A stretch of 64,000 nt of DNA from Lysinibacillus sphaericus OT4b.31 (GCF_000392615.1 NZ_KB933398.1:1930635-1994634); one strand, 5' to 3'; numbered from the stretch's first letter, positions 8,676 to 16,877 are shown. Numbers and translations: made by a program. Notes: generated by a model from the sequence alone, not told the origin.

Positions 8676-9662
8676 ATGCTTAAAGATAATGTATTCAATA
8701 AAGATATAAAAGAATGGTATTTACAATCATTAGATGTAAAAGATAATAGTTTAACTACATATTTATCTCTGTTCAATAAAGCAACTATGATAGAAAACCA
8801 AAAAAATAAAGATATTTTTGATATGAATAAAGTGGAACTGGAAGAATTATTTTTTAGTTTAAAATCACCAAGTCCACAACCTATAAGTGCCTCCATTGGT
8901 TTTATTTCAAGGTATATAGATTGGGCAATTATGAATGGTTATACAGAAAATCGTTCACAAAGGTTACCGAGTATAATCGATATTGAATATTGTAGCCGAT
9001 TTATTTATAAAGCTTCCATAGTCAGGTATACCAGAGAACAATTGATTACTTACATGCGTTTGTTTGATGATCAAAGACATGCGGTATTCTTATTATGTTT
9101 ATTTGAGGGGATAAAAGGAGAGGGCTATAGCGAAATTTTAAATTTGAAAATGGAAGATTTGAGTAATGACAAGGGGGGTTGCTTTGCAAGGTTGACCAAT
9201 AATAAAGGCTATAGAAGGAAAATAGAAATAACCGAGGATCTATATTGGAAACTTGAAAAATTGGACAAAATATCATCCACTAGTTTGACACCGAAACAAG
9301 GTCAAAAATACTTTTCTGATAATACCTATATATTTAAGAAAGCAAATTCAAACAGCAATGATATTCAACTGAGAGCATCTTTTGGGAACAGAGCATTGGA
9401 TTTAGCCAAATCAATCTTTGACAATAGTAATTTAATAGCCAGCACGATACAGACTTCAGGAATGATGTGGTATTTATGGGAGTTGTTAAAGGATAATGAA
9501 ATGAAAATCCTAGATAAAGAGCTATTAGAAAAAGTAGCAAATAAATATGATACAGGTTATGTGAACAAAGATAATAAGTATGTAAGTTATTCTATACTCA
9601 AACATAAATTAGATTTTGATTTTATGAAAATGAATTATGGAGATTTTAATATAGAGTTATAG
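8676..9662 (+). CDS. yopR: YopR/MrpR-like repressor with catalytically dead tyrosine-recombinase fold
   Basis: 328 residues, ATG with CGAGGTG seven bases upstream. The N-terminal half resembles the SAM-like core-binding domain of tyrosine recombinases. At about residue 148 FEGIKGEGYSEILNLKMEDL matches the integrase box I frame, but the catalytic Arg is replaced. Near 265-275 TSGMMWYLWELL occupies the place of the HxLRH box, and both His and Arg are gone. SP-beta YopR (MrpR) is the known example of a recombinase fold used as a lysogeny repressor (325 residues). Length, order after a YopQ-like gene and missing catalytic residues all fit, so this is more likely the prophage master repressor than an integrase. 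Confidence 0.65.
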   Translation: MLKDNVFNKDIKEWYLQSLDVKDNSLTTYLSLFNKATMIENQKNKDIFDMNKVELEELFFSLKSPSPQPISASIGFISRYIDWAIMNGYTENRSQRLPSIIDIEYCSRFIYKASIVRYTREQLITYMRLFDDQRHAVFLLCLFEGIKGEGYSEILNLKMEDLSNDKGGCFARLTNNKGYRRKIEITEDLYWKLEKLDKISSTSLTPKQGQKYFSDNTYIFKKANSNSNDIQLRASFGNRALDLAKSIFDNSNLIASTIQTSGMMWYLWELLKDNEMKILDKELLEKVANKYDTGYVNKDNKYVSYSILKHKLDFDFMKMNYGDFNIEL

Positions 9663-9688
9663 AACTGGTGAATACCAGTTTTTTTTGT
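9663..9688 (+). terminator. Terminator of the yopQ-yopR-like pair
   Basis: AACTGGT/ACCAGTT stem with a GAAT loop followed by eight T, starting right at the yopR-like stop codon. Confidence 0.85.
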
Positions 9689-9692
9689 TTTT

Positions 9693-10115
9693 CCCGCAGT
9701 AACTTTCAGTAATACGACTCCTTCAAGTGAAAAGAAGACAACGAATAAAACTAGATCGTCGAACAACAGCCCGATTGGTTCAACTACCAATAATGGGGCA
9801 ACCCCCACTGAAAGAAGTTTCACTATATCCCGCAGTAACGGTCAGTAAGCCACCACTCACCTCACGTGGAAAGAAAACAACGAGTAAAACTAAATTGTCG
9901 AACAACAGCCCGATTGGCTCAACTACCAATAATGGGGCAAAACCCCCACTGAAAGAAGTTTCACTATATCCCGCAGTAACGGTCAGTAAGCCACCACCCA
10001 CCCCACGTGGAAAGAAAACAACGAGTAAAACTAGATTGTCCAACAACAGCCCGTAACAGCCCGATGGTTCAACTACCAGTCAACGGGGCAAACCTCCCAC
10101 TGAATAAGTTTTTAC
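9693..10115. repeat. Three tandem copies of a two-hairpin intergenic repeat (about 136-141 bp each)
   Basis: Units begin with CCCGCAGTAAC at 9693, 9829 and 9970. Each holds AACAACAGCCCGATTGG, the small hairpin ATTGGTTCAACTACCAAT, and a second hairpin built on TGGGG...CCCCCACTG followed by GAAGTTTCACTATA. The last copy carries a duplicated CAGCCCG and is degenerate. Related shorter units lie at 15.7 kb and 5.7 kb, so this is a dispersed family. Long reading frames on both strands here are by-products of the repetition. Confidence 0.85.
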
Positions 10116-10186
10116 TTTATAAATCAAATAATGAAATATTCAAAAATTAAAGTTGGGGAAATTGTAAATATTCTCTAAAAATAAAC

Positions 10187-10216
10187 TTGAAAACGAACGT
10201 CTGTTCGTGATAAGAT
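10187..10216 (+). promoter_or_regulatory. Promoter with a perfect LexA (SOS) box between -35 and -10
   Basis: TTGAAA at 10187-10192 and TAAGAT at 10211-10216 with an 18-base spacer. Inside the spacer, 10194-10207 reads CGAACGTCTGTTCG, a perfect match to the Gram-positive LexA/DinR box (GAAC-N4-GTTC with flanking C and G). LexA bound there would block the promoter, so the gene at 10287 should be DNA-damage inducible. Confidence 0.75.
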
Positions 10217-10286
10217 AAGAACAAATCAAAAATAGCTAGGATAAGTTAGAAGATTATGGAACAGTGTAATACTAGGAGGTTTTAAT

Positions 10287-10751
10287 GTGGATGCTATACA
10301 AACAACAGCTATTTTAGAACTAGTTATTTACAAAGATAGAAATATCTCAGATGAGTTAATGAAAGATTTTAACGGTGGTATTACAAATGTCATTCTACGA
10401 GATGAGGGAGGCCGTATTCTTGAATGTACATGTATGGACAGCTCAGTTTCTAGTTTAATCCTTATGGATACATCGAATGAGGAGGAAATAGAATTAATGA
10501 AAGAGCTTAATGATACAAAATTTATCTATCAAAAAGCACAGGATATCGATATCCAGTATGATAGTTTAATTCAATTGGATGACAGTCAGGATAATATTTA
10601 TTGTGTTGTAGAGCTTAAAAATATAATTTATTTATATAATGGGCTATTAAGAAAGTCGATTAATGATGATAGTATTACTTCATTAAAAAGTCTAAAAGAA
10701 TATTTAAATACCAATTATCCAACACATAAAATTTTAGAGAGGATAAGTTAA
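10287..10751 (+). CDS. Hypothetical protein under a LexA-box promoter
   Basis: 154 residues from GTG at 10287, with AGGAGG seven bases upstream; an overlapping out-of-frame ATG at 10285 leads only to a short frame. Acidic, probably mixed alpha/beta, no membrane segment or signal. I do not recognise the family. It is the first gene after the SOS-type promoter and is followed by more small rightward genes, so it may be an SOS-induced prophage or island function. Confidence 0.55.
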   Translation: MDAIQTTAILELVIYKDRNISDELMKDFNGGITNVILRDEGGRILECTCMDSSVSSLILMDTSNEEEIELMKELNDTKFIYQKAQDIDIQYDSLIQLDDSQDNIYCVVELKNIIYLYNGLLRKSINDDSITSLKSLKEYLNTNYPTHKILERIS

Positions 10752-10808
10752 AGCCACGAAAAGAATGATGATATGTCGTGCTAAAAATTATTTAAAGGTG
10801 GTGACAAA

Positions 10809-11012
10809 GTGGAAAAAGTTTTAGTTAAAGAATTTGCATCTGAAATAATAGGACAATCGAAAGGAAGGGTGAGCAATATTGATGCTGAAGCAATTGCAAT
10901 AATTTACATAGCTAAGTTAGAAACTTTTAATTTGTTAAAAACTAATGGTATTAAGAGAGTTGTCCAGGGGATGATTGGAGATAAACGAATTTTAGACTTA
11001 ATGAAAGGATGA
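10809..11012 (+). CDS. Small hypothetical protein
   Basis: 67 residues from GTG with AAAGGTGG upstream. Helical, with the segment SNIDAEAIAIIYIAKLE. The short pattern S-x-I-D-x-x-A-x-A-x-x-Y recurs in the 60-residue protein at 11651, so the two may be distant relatives. It lies 57 bases after the SOS-promoter gene, with no terminator between. Function unknown. Confidence 0.45.
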   Translation: MEKVLVKEFASEIIGQSKGRVSNIDAEAIAIIYIAKLETFNLLKTNGIKRVVQGMIGDKRILDLMKG

Positions 11013-11065
11013 AGTGAAGAATAACTATATAATTTGCATGAAATAATCAAAAAAGAGAGGTGTGA

Positions 11066-11179
11066 ATGGAGATATATATGCAATTCTCTAAGGAAATATA
11101 TATAAAATTTGGTGTTGAAATAATAAAAGATTCAAAGAAAAGTAGGTGGTTGTTAATACATACAAAAGATAAATTTTAA
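11066..11179 (+). CDS. Possible 37-residue small protein
   Basis: A short frame opening with ATG at 11066, five bases after AGAGAGG, ending TAA at 11177-11179: begins MEIYMQFSKEIYIKFG and ends in basic residues. It fills part of the otherwise empty 11013-11320 gap. It may be a real small protein or the remnant of a larger gene; nothing else supports it. Confidence 0.3.
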   Translation: MEIYMQFSKEIYIKFGVEIIKDSKKSRWLLIHTKDKF

Positions 11180-11320
11180 TTATTCCCCAAAATTCCATTC
11201 AAAGAAATCTGCACAGAACTATGTAGATGAAATAATTTAAAAAATAATAATTGTATCAAAGAATTGAATTGTATCAAAGATTTTAGCAACAAAATAACAA
11301 GGATGAAAGTTGGAGCAACT

Positions 11321-11632
11321 ATGGATCAGAAAGTACTAAAGGCATTGGTGTTAGATTTTGGCTATATTTTCGGAGCTATAAATCAAGGAAAAGTTTTTGA
11401 AAATGAATCTACTATGAAAGAATTTTTGAGAAAAAGTAAAGAGTTTCAAATAAAGTTAGTGGATATTTCAAAGCAAGTAGAATTAACTTTCTTGGATTTA
11501 GAACATAAACGTGAGCAGGCCCTACTAGAAAATCAACTTCAGTCAGAGAAAGAAAAAACAATACAAAAACTTAATGAACTCATGACAGAGGTTGACAATC
11601 AAATTATCAAAAAACAACCATTTAATTTGTAA
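11321..11632 (+). CDS. Small coiled-coil protein of unknown function
   Basis: 103 residues if started at ATG 11321, which has TTGGAG five bases upstream; earlier in-frame starts at 11264 and 11303 have poorer ribosome sites. The second half is a Glu/Lys/Leu-rich coiled coil (about residues 45-95). No membrane segment. Size and helical content resemble the small accessory proteins of type VII secretion toxin loci, but no WXG or LXG motif is visible, so I do not assign it. Confidence 0.45.
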   Translation: MDQKVLKALVLDFGYIFGAINQGKVFENESTMKEFLRKSKEFQIKLVDISKQVELTFLDLEHKREQALLENQLQSEKEKTIQKLNELMTEVDNQIIKKQPFNL

Positions 11633-11650
11633 CGAAGGGTAGAGGATTAC

Positions 11651-11833
11651 ATGAAAGCTTTCAAAGATGGTAATTCGAATAGAAGTAAAATTGATCGTTA
11701 TGCGATGGCTTTAGCTTACCAAGAAATGGGGAATATAAATTTAATCATTTCAAAGGAAATGGAGCATTTAGAAATAGAAGCGATAAAATCTGTTGAGGCA
11801 TTTTTAAAAAAAATAGACTTTTATAAGTGTTAA
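11651..11833 (+). CDS. Small hypothetical protein
   Basis: 60 residues from ATG with AGAGG five bases upstream, 18 bases after the coiled-coil gene and probably cotranscribed with it. Contains SKIDRYAMALAYQEMGN, weakly similar in pattern to part of the 67-residue protein at 10809. Mostly helical. Function unknown. Confidence 0.45.
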   Translation: MKAFKDGNSNRSKIDRYAMALAYQEMGNINLIISKEMEHLEIEAIKSVEAFLKKIDFYKC

Positions 11834-11983
11834 TCACGAGTCATTACATAAAATTTTATAGGTAATACATAATTTTAGATAAATTAATTAAAAAAGGTTA
11901 AATTCCTCATTGTGTTGATGTGATAAAGCTAGGTCGATGATAATCATGTTTAACTTGAAATAATGAAGAATTACAGGTGTTTT

Positions 11984-12652
11984 ATGAAGGCAGGTAAAGT
12001 GATTTTTATATTCATAGTATCACTATTTTTTATGTCTGTTATTTTTTTAGACGAAGATGACAATGACAACAAAAATAGCCATAGTTTTAAAGGAGTAATT
12101 CAAAATTCTGTAAAGAGTAAGTTTGAGGCTGCGGTACCAAAGATCCGTAGTAAAGCACTTCAATTAAAGGAAGAAAGGCTACAAAGACAACTAGAAATAC
12201 AACGGTTGAAGCTTGAGGAAAGAATACAAAAAGAGCAACTAAATAAGGATACATATAAAAAAGACAATAAACAATTAATCGGGAGTCAAAACAAGATTAA
12301 GGCGAATCCTAATTCCAATCAAACAAAGTGGATGCAATTTAATGCTTCCTACTACGGTTCTGATTGCACAGGCTGTAGTGGAATAACAGCAACTGGTATT
12401 AATGTTCGTGAAACGATTCACTATAACGGCTTAAGGATTGTTGCGGTTGACCCTACTGTAATCCCATTAGGAACAATTGTAGAAATTAACACGCCCTATG
12501 AATCTTTTAGAGCCATTTCTGCAGATACAGGTGGTGCCATCAAAGGTTACAAATTAGATATTCTTGTTGAATCAGAAAGAGTTGCAACACGATACGGTAG
12601 ACATAATGTTCAATTACGTGTTGTCGAATATTCAACTAAAATAACAAAGTAA
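11984..12652 (+). CDS. Membrane-anchored 3D-domain (MltA-fold) cell-wall protein
   Basis: 222 residues from ATG 11984, which follows AGGTG; the earlier ATG at 11963 has no ribosome site. Residues 1-25 are a membrane anchor or uncleaved signal. Residues 55-100 are a charged helical linker. The C-terminal 110 residues form a 3D domain as in YocH, YuiC and SP-beta YorM: ASYYGSDCTGCSG..TATG, then VAVDPTVIPLGT, then SADTGGAIKGYKLDI with the conserved Asp residues. The family acts as peptidoglycan lytic transglycosylase. There is no LysM or SH3 wall-binding domain, so attachment must be through the N-terminal anchor. It may belong to the host or to the decayed prophage. Confidence 0.75.
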   Translation: MKAGKVIFIFIVSLFFMSVIFLDEDDNDNKNSHSFKGVIQNSVKSKFEAAVPKIRSKALQLKEERLQRQLEIQRLKLEERIQKEQLNKDTYKKDNKQLIGSQNKIKANPNSNQTKWMQFNASYYGSDCTGCSGITATGINVRETIHYNGLRIVAVDPTVIPLGTIVEINTPYESFRAISADTGGAIKGYKLDILVESERVATRYGRHNVQLRVVEYSTKITK

Positions 12653-12783
12653 TCATACATAGAGTAGTGAAAATCAACAGATAAAATATCGAAATTTCGT
12701 CACTATATAAAAATGGTAAAATATTATAAAATATGAAGTTTTATAATCATACCCTTCTATTTTTGAAAAATGTAAAATAATTC

Positions 12784-12809
12784 GAAACTTTCCGTGAGGT
12801 TTAGCCGTA
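12784..12809 (+). promoter_or_regulatory. Putative SigW (ECF) promoter of the flotillin operon
   Basis: GAAAC at 12784-12788 and CGTA at 12806-12809 with a 17-base spacer match the SigW-type GAAAC/CGTA pattern. B. subtilis yuaF-floT is a known SigW operon, which strengthens the call. Confidence 0.65.
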
Positions 12810-12842
12810 TAGTAGGTAATACGATGAAAAGAGGTGAACAAC

Positions 12843-13373
12843 TTGACGCTATTTGGCTACTCACTTGAACAGATTTATTTAGTGGTGTTAATATTCGCTG
12901 GTCTTGCTACAATTTTGTTCATGTTTTTTGGAGATGCTGTGGAAGGCATTGGCGATGGACTACCGATTTTAAACCCAAGTGTGATTTTATCATTCATCAC
13001 GATGATGTCAGCAGCAGGCTTTATTTTAGAGAAACTAGCCTTATTTTCTAGCGGATGGAACATCGTTGCTGCAATTATCATCGGAATTATTTTAAGTGTA
13101 CTATTTTATTTATTTATTCTTGTTCCGCTGAAATCGGCTGACGTCTCGTTAGCTTATACGGAAGAATCGCTTGGTGGTCAATTAGGGAGGGTTATCGTAC
13201 CCATCCCAACAGACGGCTTTGGGGAAGTTGTGATAGAGACGGCGAGTGGCATGATTTCAAAGCGGGCAGTAGGTTTTGACAATGAGACAATCGACTATGA
13301 TACGACGGTACTTATTGTGGAAGTGAAAGAAGGTACTCTCCTTGTGAGAGCCTATGAAAAGAAATTTATCTAA
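12843..13373 (+). CDS. yuaF: NfeD-like membrane protein (YuaF)
   Basis: 176 residues from TTG 12843, preceded by AGAGGTGA; GTG 12834 lies inside that ribosome site. Three membrane segments (about 10-30, 45-65, 70-95) are followed by a soluble C-terminal beta-barrel (OB-like) domain from residue 115. NfeD-type proteins are the standard partner of flotillins and sit next to them in Bacillus; they help organise membrane domains and fluidity. The flotillin gene follows after 15 bases. Confidence 0.85.
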   Translation: MTLFGYSLEQIYLVVLIFAGLATILFMFFGDAVEGIGDGLPILNPSVILSFITMMSAAGFILEKLALFSSGWNIVAAIIIGIILSVLFYLFILVPLKSADVSLAYTEESLGGQLGRVIVPIPTDGFGEVVIETASGMISKRAVGFDNETIDYDTTVLIVEVKEGTLLVRAYEKKFI

Positions 13374-13388
13374 AGAGGAGAGGATAAT

Positions 13389-14939
13389 ATGACAGGCATC
13401 TTGATAGTAGTAGGAGTTGTAGCATTTATATTAATCGCCATTGTGGGAATGTATGTGACGAAGTATCGTACAGCAGGTCCTGACGAAGCACTGATTGTGA
13501 CAGGAAGCTACCTTGGCTCAAAAAATGTACATAAGGATGAGTCAGGGAATCGCATAAAAATTATTCGTGGAGGCGGTACTTTTGTCTTCCCAATTTTCCA
13601 GCAAGGACAGCCACTAAGTTTATTATCAAGTAAGTTAGAGGTGACAACGCCGGAAGTGTATACGGAGCAAGGGGTTCCGGTAATGGCAGATGGTACAGCT
13701 ATTATTAAAATTGGGGGCTCTATTTCGGAAATTGCAACAGCGGCAGAGCAGTTTTTAGGGAAGCAAAAATCAGAGCGTGAAGGTGAAGCACGTGAGGTAT
13801 TAGAGGGGCATTTGCGTTCAATTTTAGGATCAATGACTGTTGAGGAGATTTACAAAAATCGTGACAAATTCTCACAGGAAGTTCAACGTGTAGCCTCTCA
13901 GGATCTAGCAAAGATGGGGCTTGTGATTGTGTCATTTACGATTAAAGATGTACGCGATAAAAACGGCTATTTAGATTCACTTGGTAAACCAAGAATCGCA
14001 CAGGTGAAACGTGATGCGGATATTGCGACTGCAGATGCGGAAAAGGAAACACGCATTAAACGTGCAGAAGCATCAAAAGAGGCGCAGAAAGCAGAATTAG
14101 AGCGTGCCACTGAAATTGCGGAAGCGGAAAAAGAAAATCAATTAAAGGTAGCTGAATTCCGTCGTGAGCAGGATATTGCCAAAGCTCGAGCTGACCAAGC
14201 ATATGAGCTTGAAACAGCCCGTGCCAAACAGGAAGTAACGGAGCAAGAAATGCAAATCCGTATTATTGAGCGTCAAAAACAAATTGAGTTAGAAGAAAAA
14301 GAGATTTTACGTCGTGAGAAACAATATGACTCGGAAGTAAAGAAAAAAGCAGATGCTGATCGTTATTCAGTGGAACAAAATGCGGCAGCACAAAAAAGTC
14401 GTGAGCTTGCACAAGCAGATGCTGAGAAATATCGTATTGAGTCGTTAGCAAAAGCGGAAGCAGAGAAAATTCGATTAGACGGTGTTGCCAAAGCAGATGC
14501 TGAACGTGCACAAGGGGAAACAGAGGCAGATATTATTCGTCTGCGTGGTCTTGCTGAAGCCGAGGCGAAACGTAAAATTGCCGAAGCCTTTGAATACTAC
14601 GGCCAAGCAGCTGTACTCGACATGGTTGTGCGCATGATGCCAGAATATGCGAAAGAACTGGCAAGTCCACTAGGCAACATAGACAAAATTACAGTTGTCG
14701 ATACTGGCGGTGGCGAAGGTGGAGGCGGTGCCAATAAGGTGACGTCTTATGCAACGAACTTAATGTCAACACTTCAGGAATCATTGAAAGAAACTTCGGG
14801 GATTGACGTCAAGGAATTGATTGAAAGCTATGCCGGCAAGCATACACTACGTCCCGAGCTTGAGCAAATTGCAGTCGGTCTAGGGCAACAACAAGCGCCT
14901 AAGATTACAGAAGAAATAAAAGAACCTGTTGAACAATAA
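13389..14939 (+). CDS. floT: Flotillin
   Basis: 516 residues. An N-terminal hydrophobic anchor (2-25) is followed by an SPFH/Band 7 domain (about 30-200), then a long Ala/Glu/Lys-rich coiled coil (about 205-405) with repeated AEAE/KAEAEK units, and a C-terminal region with a GGGEGGGG run near 445. This is the complete architecture of B. subtilis FloT, the scaffold of functional membrane microdomains. ATG start with AGAGGAGAGG upstream. It is the second gene of the yuaF-floT pair under the SigW-type promoter, and a strong terminator follows. Confidence 0.95.
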   Translation: MTGILIVVGVVAFILIAIVGMYVTKYRTAGPDEALIVTGSYLGSKNVHKDESGNRIKIIRGGGTFVFPIFQQGQPLSLLSSKLEVTTPEVYTEQGVPVMADGTAIIKIGGSISEIATAAEQFLGKQKSEREGEAREVLEGHLRSILGSMTVEEIYKNRDKFSQEVQRVASQDLAKMGLVIVSFTIKDVRDKNGYLDSLGKPRIAQVKRDADIATADAEKETRIKRAEASKEAQKAELERATEIAEAEKENQLKVAEFRREQDIAKARADQAYELETARAKQEVTEQEMQIRIIERQKQIELEEKEILRREKQYDSEVKKKADADRYSVEQNAAAQKSRELAQADAEKYRIESLAKAEAEKIRLDGVAKADAERAQGETEADIIRLRGLAEAEAKRKIAEAFEYYGQAAVLDMVVRMMPEYAKELASPLGNIDKITVVDTGGGEGGGGANKVTSYATNLMSTLQESLKETSGIDVKELIESYAGKHTLRPELEQIAVGLGQQQAPKITEEIKEPVEQ

Positions 14940-14942
14940 CGC

Positions 14943-14982
14943 AAAAAGCTACCTGATACTTCGGTGTCAGGTAGCTTTTTTT
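14943..14982 (+). terminator. Strong terminator after floT
   Basis: A 13-bp stem AGCTACCTGATAC / GTGTCAGGTAGCT closed by a TTCG tetraloop and followed by seven T. Confidence 0.95.
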
Positions 14983-15030
14983 AGGGTACGCCTGCAACTT
15001 CTAAGTGCACAAGCGTATTAATAAACAGGT

Positions 15031-15105
15031 TAAATGGCGATGTAGTATGGTTAGCGGCGATATGCATATAAAAGCAGCGATATAGGCCGCTTAACCGGCG
15101 AAAAC
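15031..15105. repeat. Tandem 20-21 bp repeat around GGCGA
   Basis: GGCGA-type cores at 15036, 15056, 15076 (AGCGA) and 15097 are spaced 20, 20 and 21 bases, within units such as TTAGCGGCGATATGCATATA. It lies between the floT terminator and the end of the convergent GNAT gene. The layout resembles the 21-bp TGACGGATA arrays elsewhere, but the core differs. Confidence 0.55.
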
Positions 15106-15131
15106 GGTCAGTCTATCGGTGCTAGCTACCA

Positions 15132-15677
15132 TTATAATAATTTCTTCCATTCCTTTGCGAGCATGCCATAAACCACGTGGTCAACATAGTGATCGTACAG
15201 CCATTCAGCGGCGCGAATCGTTCCTTCTGTTGTAAAGTTTAGTCGCTCAGGTATAGCACGACTTTTTACATTACCTGCAGCGGCACGAATTTCTACTTTA
15301 TTAAGCTGTAGTTCTTCAAATGCATAGTGCATTAAAGTTTTTACTGTTTTTGTCATAATGCCATGTCCTTGTGCGTCTTTACTAAGCCAATAACCGATTG
15401 TGGCAATTTTATTCGAAGAATTGATACTATTAAAGCCTGCAATGCCAACGATTTGATTGCGAAAAATAATAACTAGCGAAAGGCTACTTTTTGCTTCGTA
15501 GCCTGCGATACAGCTTTCAATATAAGCCTTGGAATCGGCTACCTCTTTTGTGAAATCAAGCCAAGGCAACCACTCACGTAAATATTCTCTCGATGTATCA
15601 GTTAGGTTAAAAACTGCTTGTGCGTCTTCTACAGCAACAGTTCGTAAAGCTAATTCTTGATCAATGGTAATTTGCAT
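15132..15677 (-). CDS. GNAT N-acetyltransferase, RimJ/RimL type
   Basis: 181 residues from ATG 15677, which has GGAG eight bases upstream; a GTG at 15686 is less well placed. The sequence follows the ribosomal-protein serine/alanine acetyltransferase pattern: LREWLPWLDF near the N-terminus, then IGYWLSKDAQGHGIMTKTVK, where GHGIMT is the acetyl-CoA binding loop, and a C-terminal WLYDHYVDHVVYGML. Cytoplasmic. The natural substrate cannot be told from sequence. Single gene, convergent with floT. Confidence 0.85.
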   Translation of the reverse strand: MQITIDQELALRTVAVEDAQAVFNLTDTSREYLREWLPWLDFTKEVADSKAYIESCIAGYEAKSSLSLVIIFRNQIVGIAGFNSINSSNKIATIGYWLSKDAQGHGIMTKTVKTLMHYAFEELQLNKVEIRAAAGNVKSRAIPERLNFTTEGTIRAAEWLYDHYVDHVVYGMLAKEWKKLL

Positions 15678-15702
15678 GCCATTCACTCCAATTCTTATGG
15701 TT

Positions 15703-15925
15703 TTCCCGCTTTAACGGTAAGAAAGTCGAACAACTGACCGTTAAAGCCCGATTGGTTCAACTAGCAATCAGTGAGGTGATGAAGAAAGCCCCACTGAATG
15801 AAGTTTCTTTTTATCCCGTATTAACGGTAAGTAAGTCGAACAACTGACCGTAAACGCCCGATTGGTTCAACTAGCAATCAGTGGGGTGATAAAGAAAAAC
15901 CCACTGATTGAAATTTCATATTATT
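15703..15925. repeat. Two tandem copies of the two-hairpin repeat (about 110 bp each)
   Basis: Units start at CCCG 15705 and 15815. Each reads TTAACGGTAAG, GTCGAACAACTGACCGT, CGCCCGATTGGTTCAAC, TAGCAATCAGTGGGGTGA and CCCACTGA...GAAGTTTC. The stem CAGTGGGG/CCCCACTG is the core hairpin. It differs from the 9.7-kb cluster by lacking the insert with GTGGAAAGAAAACAACGAG. The second copy runs into the stop codon of the chemoreceptor gene at 15921. Confidence 0.85.
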
Positions 15926-16745
15926 TTAGGGCATTATGCATAAAGCTCTTCATATCTTGACTTAAAATGGTTAGCTCTTCGATAATTTCACTAAAATCTT
16001 GTACAAGCTGTGCTTGTTCATTCGTTGCATCGTTGATTTGTCCCATATTTTGTCTTAAATTTTCGAGATTTGAATTAATGTTACGAAGGGATGTTTCAAT
16101 ATTTTCAGTGGCACTAGATGTTTCAAATGACAGTTTTCTAACCTCTTGTGCCACGATATTAAAACCAGCGCCATGTTGTCCCGCACGAGCAGCTTCTATG
16201 GATGCATTTAAGCCTAATAAATTTGTTTGGCGAGAAATGCTTTTTATTAAATTTGTCACATCATTTGTTTTTTCGGAATCTTTAAGGGCATGTTGCGCCT
16301 GTTTGTTTATTTCCTCACTTGTTGCAGCTAGTTCTTCAGAATGTGAGGCAATGGTATGTACTTTATCTTGCAAGCTATTTACAATGTTATCCATTGTATT
16401 CATATAGTTTTCGAGCTTGAGCTCACTATCAATTGGAAGACCGAAAGCAAGAGCACCGATGACTTTGCCATTTTCTCGAATTGGAAATGAAAATGCATTG
16501 ATGGCAATGCCATATACGTCTTCTGGGATAATGACATCGGCATTTTGTCCGCGAAAGGCAATAAAAACGTTTTGATCATTTGCATTTACTTTTTGCCCAT
16601 CATGATAACCTGAGTCAACACGTTTGCCAGCTAAATATTTTACAACGGTTTCACTTTCTTTTTCAACGACAGCCACGATGGCTTCTTCTTTTAAAGCAAG
16701 ATGGATGTAAGGTGCTGAAAGTGCTAAAGCTTCAATAATACTCAT
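15921..16745 (-). CDS. Soluble methyl-accepting chemotaxis-like transducer (YfmS-like)
   Basis: 274 residues with no transmembrane segment. Residues 1-115 form a small sensory domain, with [18 protein letters not shown] near its end. Residues 115-274 are an MCP signalling domain whose conserved hairpin tip reads [20 protein letters not shown], the site that contacts CheA and CheW. The signalling domain is short, like B. subtilis YfmS (286 residues), a cytoplasmic chemoreceptor. The ligand is unknown. It is monocistronic, with the end of the hairpin repeat touching its stop codon. Confidence 0.85.
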   Translation of the reverse strand: MSIIEALALSAPYIHLALKEEAIVAVVEKESETVVKYLAGKRVDSGYHDGQKVNANDQNVFIAFRGQNADVIIPEDVYGIAINAFSFPIRENGKVIGALAFGLPIDSELKLENYMNTMDNIVNSLQDKVHTIASHSEELAATSEEINKQAQHALKDSEKTNDVTNLIKSISRQTNLLGLNASIEAARAGQHGAGFNIVAQEVRKLSFETSSATENIETSLRNINSNLENLRQNMGQINDATNEQAQLVQDFSEIIEELTILSQDMKSFMHNALK

Positions 16746-16877
16746 AAAAACGCCTCCAATTTTGGTGAAGAAAATAGTCTAGTCATCCAACTTGTATATA
16801 CAGTGATTTCTAGAGGTATCATTTCCAGTCTAACACAAAATTTTCCAAGCCAAAATAGTTGGTCTATTATTTTTACT

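Noticed and set aside
8676..9662. Active phage integrase
   Set aside because: Box I Arg and the HxxR residues are replaced, and the gene is paired with a YopQ-like gene and operator motifs; a repressor is more likely.
9727..10056. A 109-codon reading frame, and an opposing one, across the hairpin repeats
   Set aside because: Both owe their length to the tandem repeat; repeated Pro/Lys/Thr text, no ribosome site, and frames on both strands.
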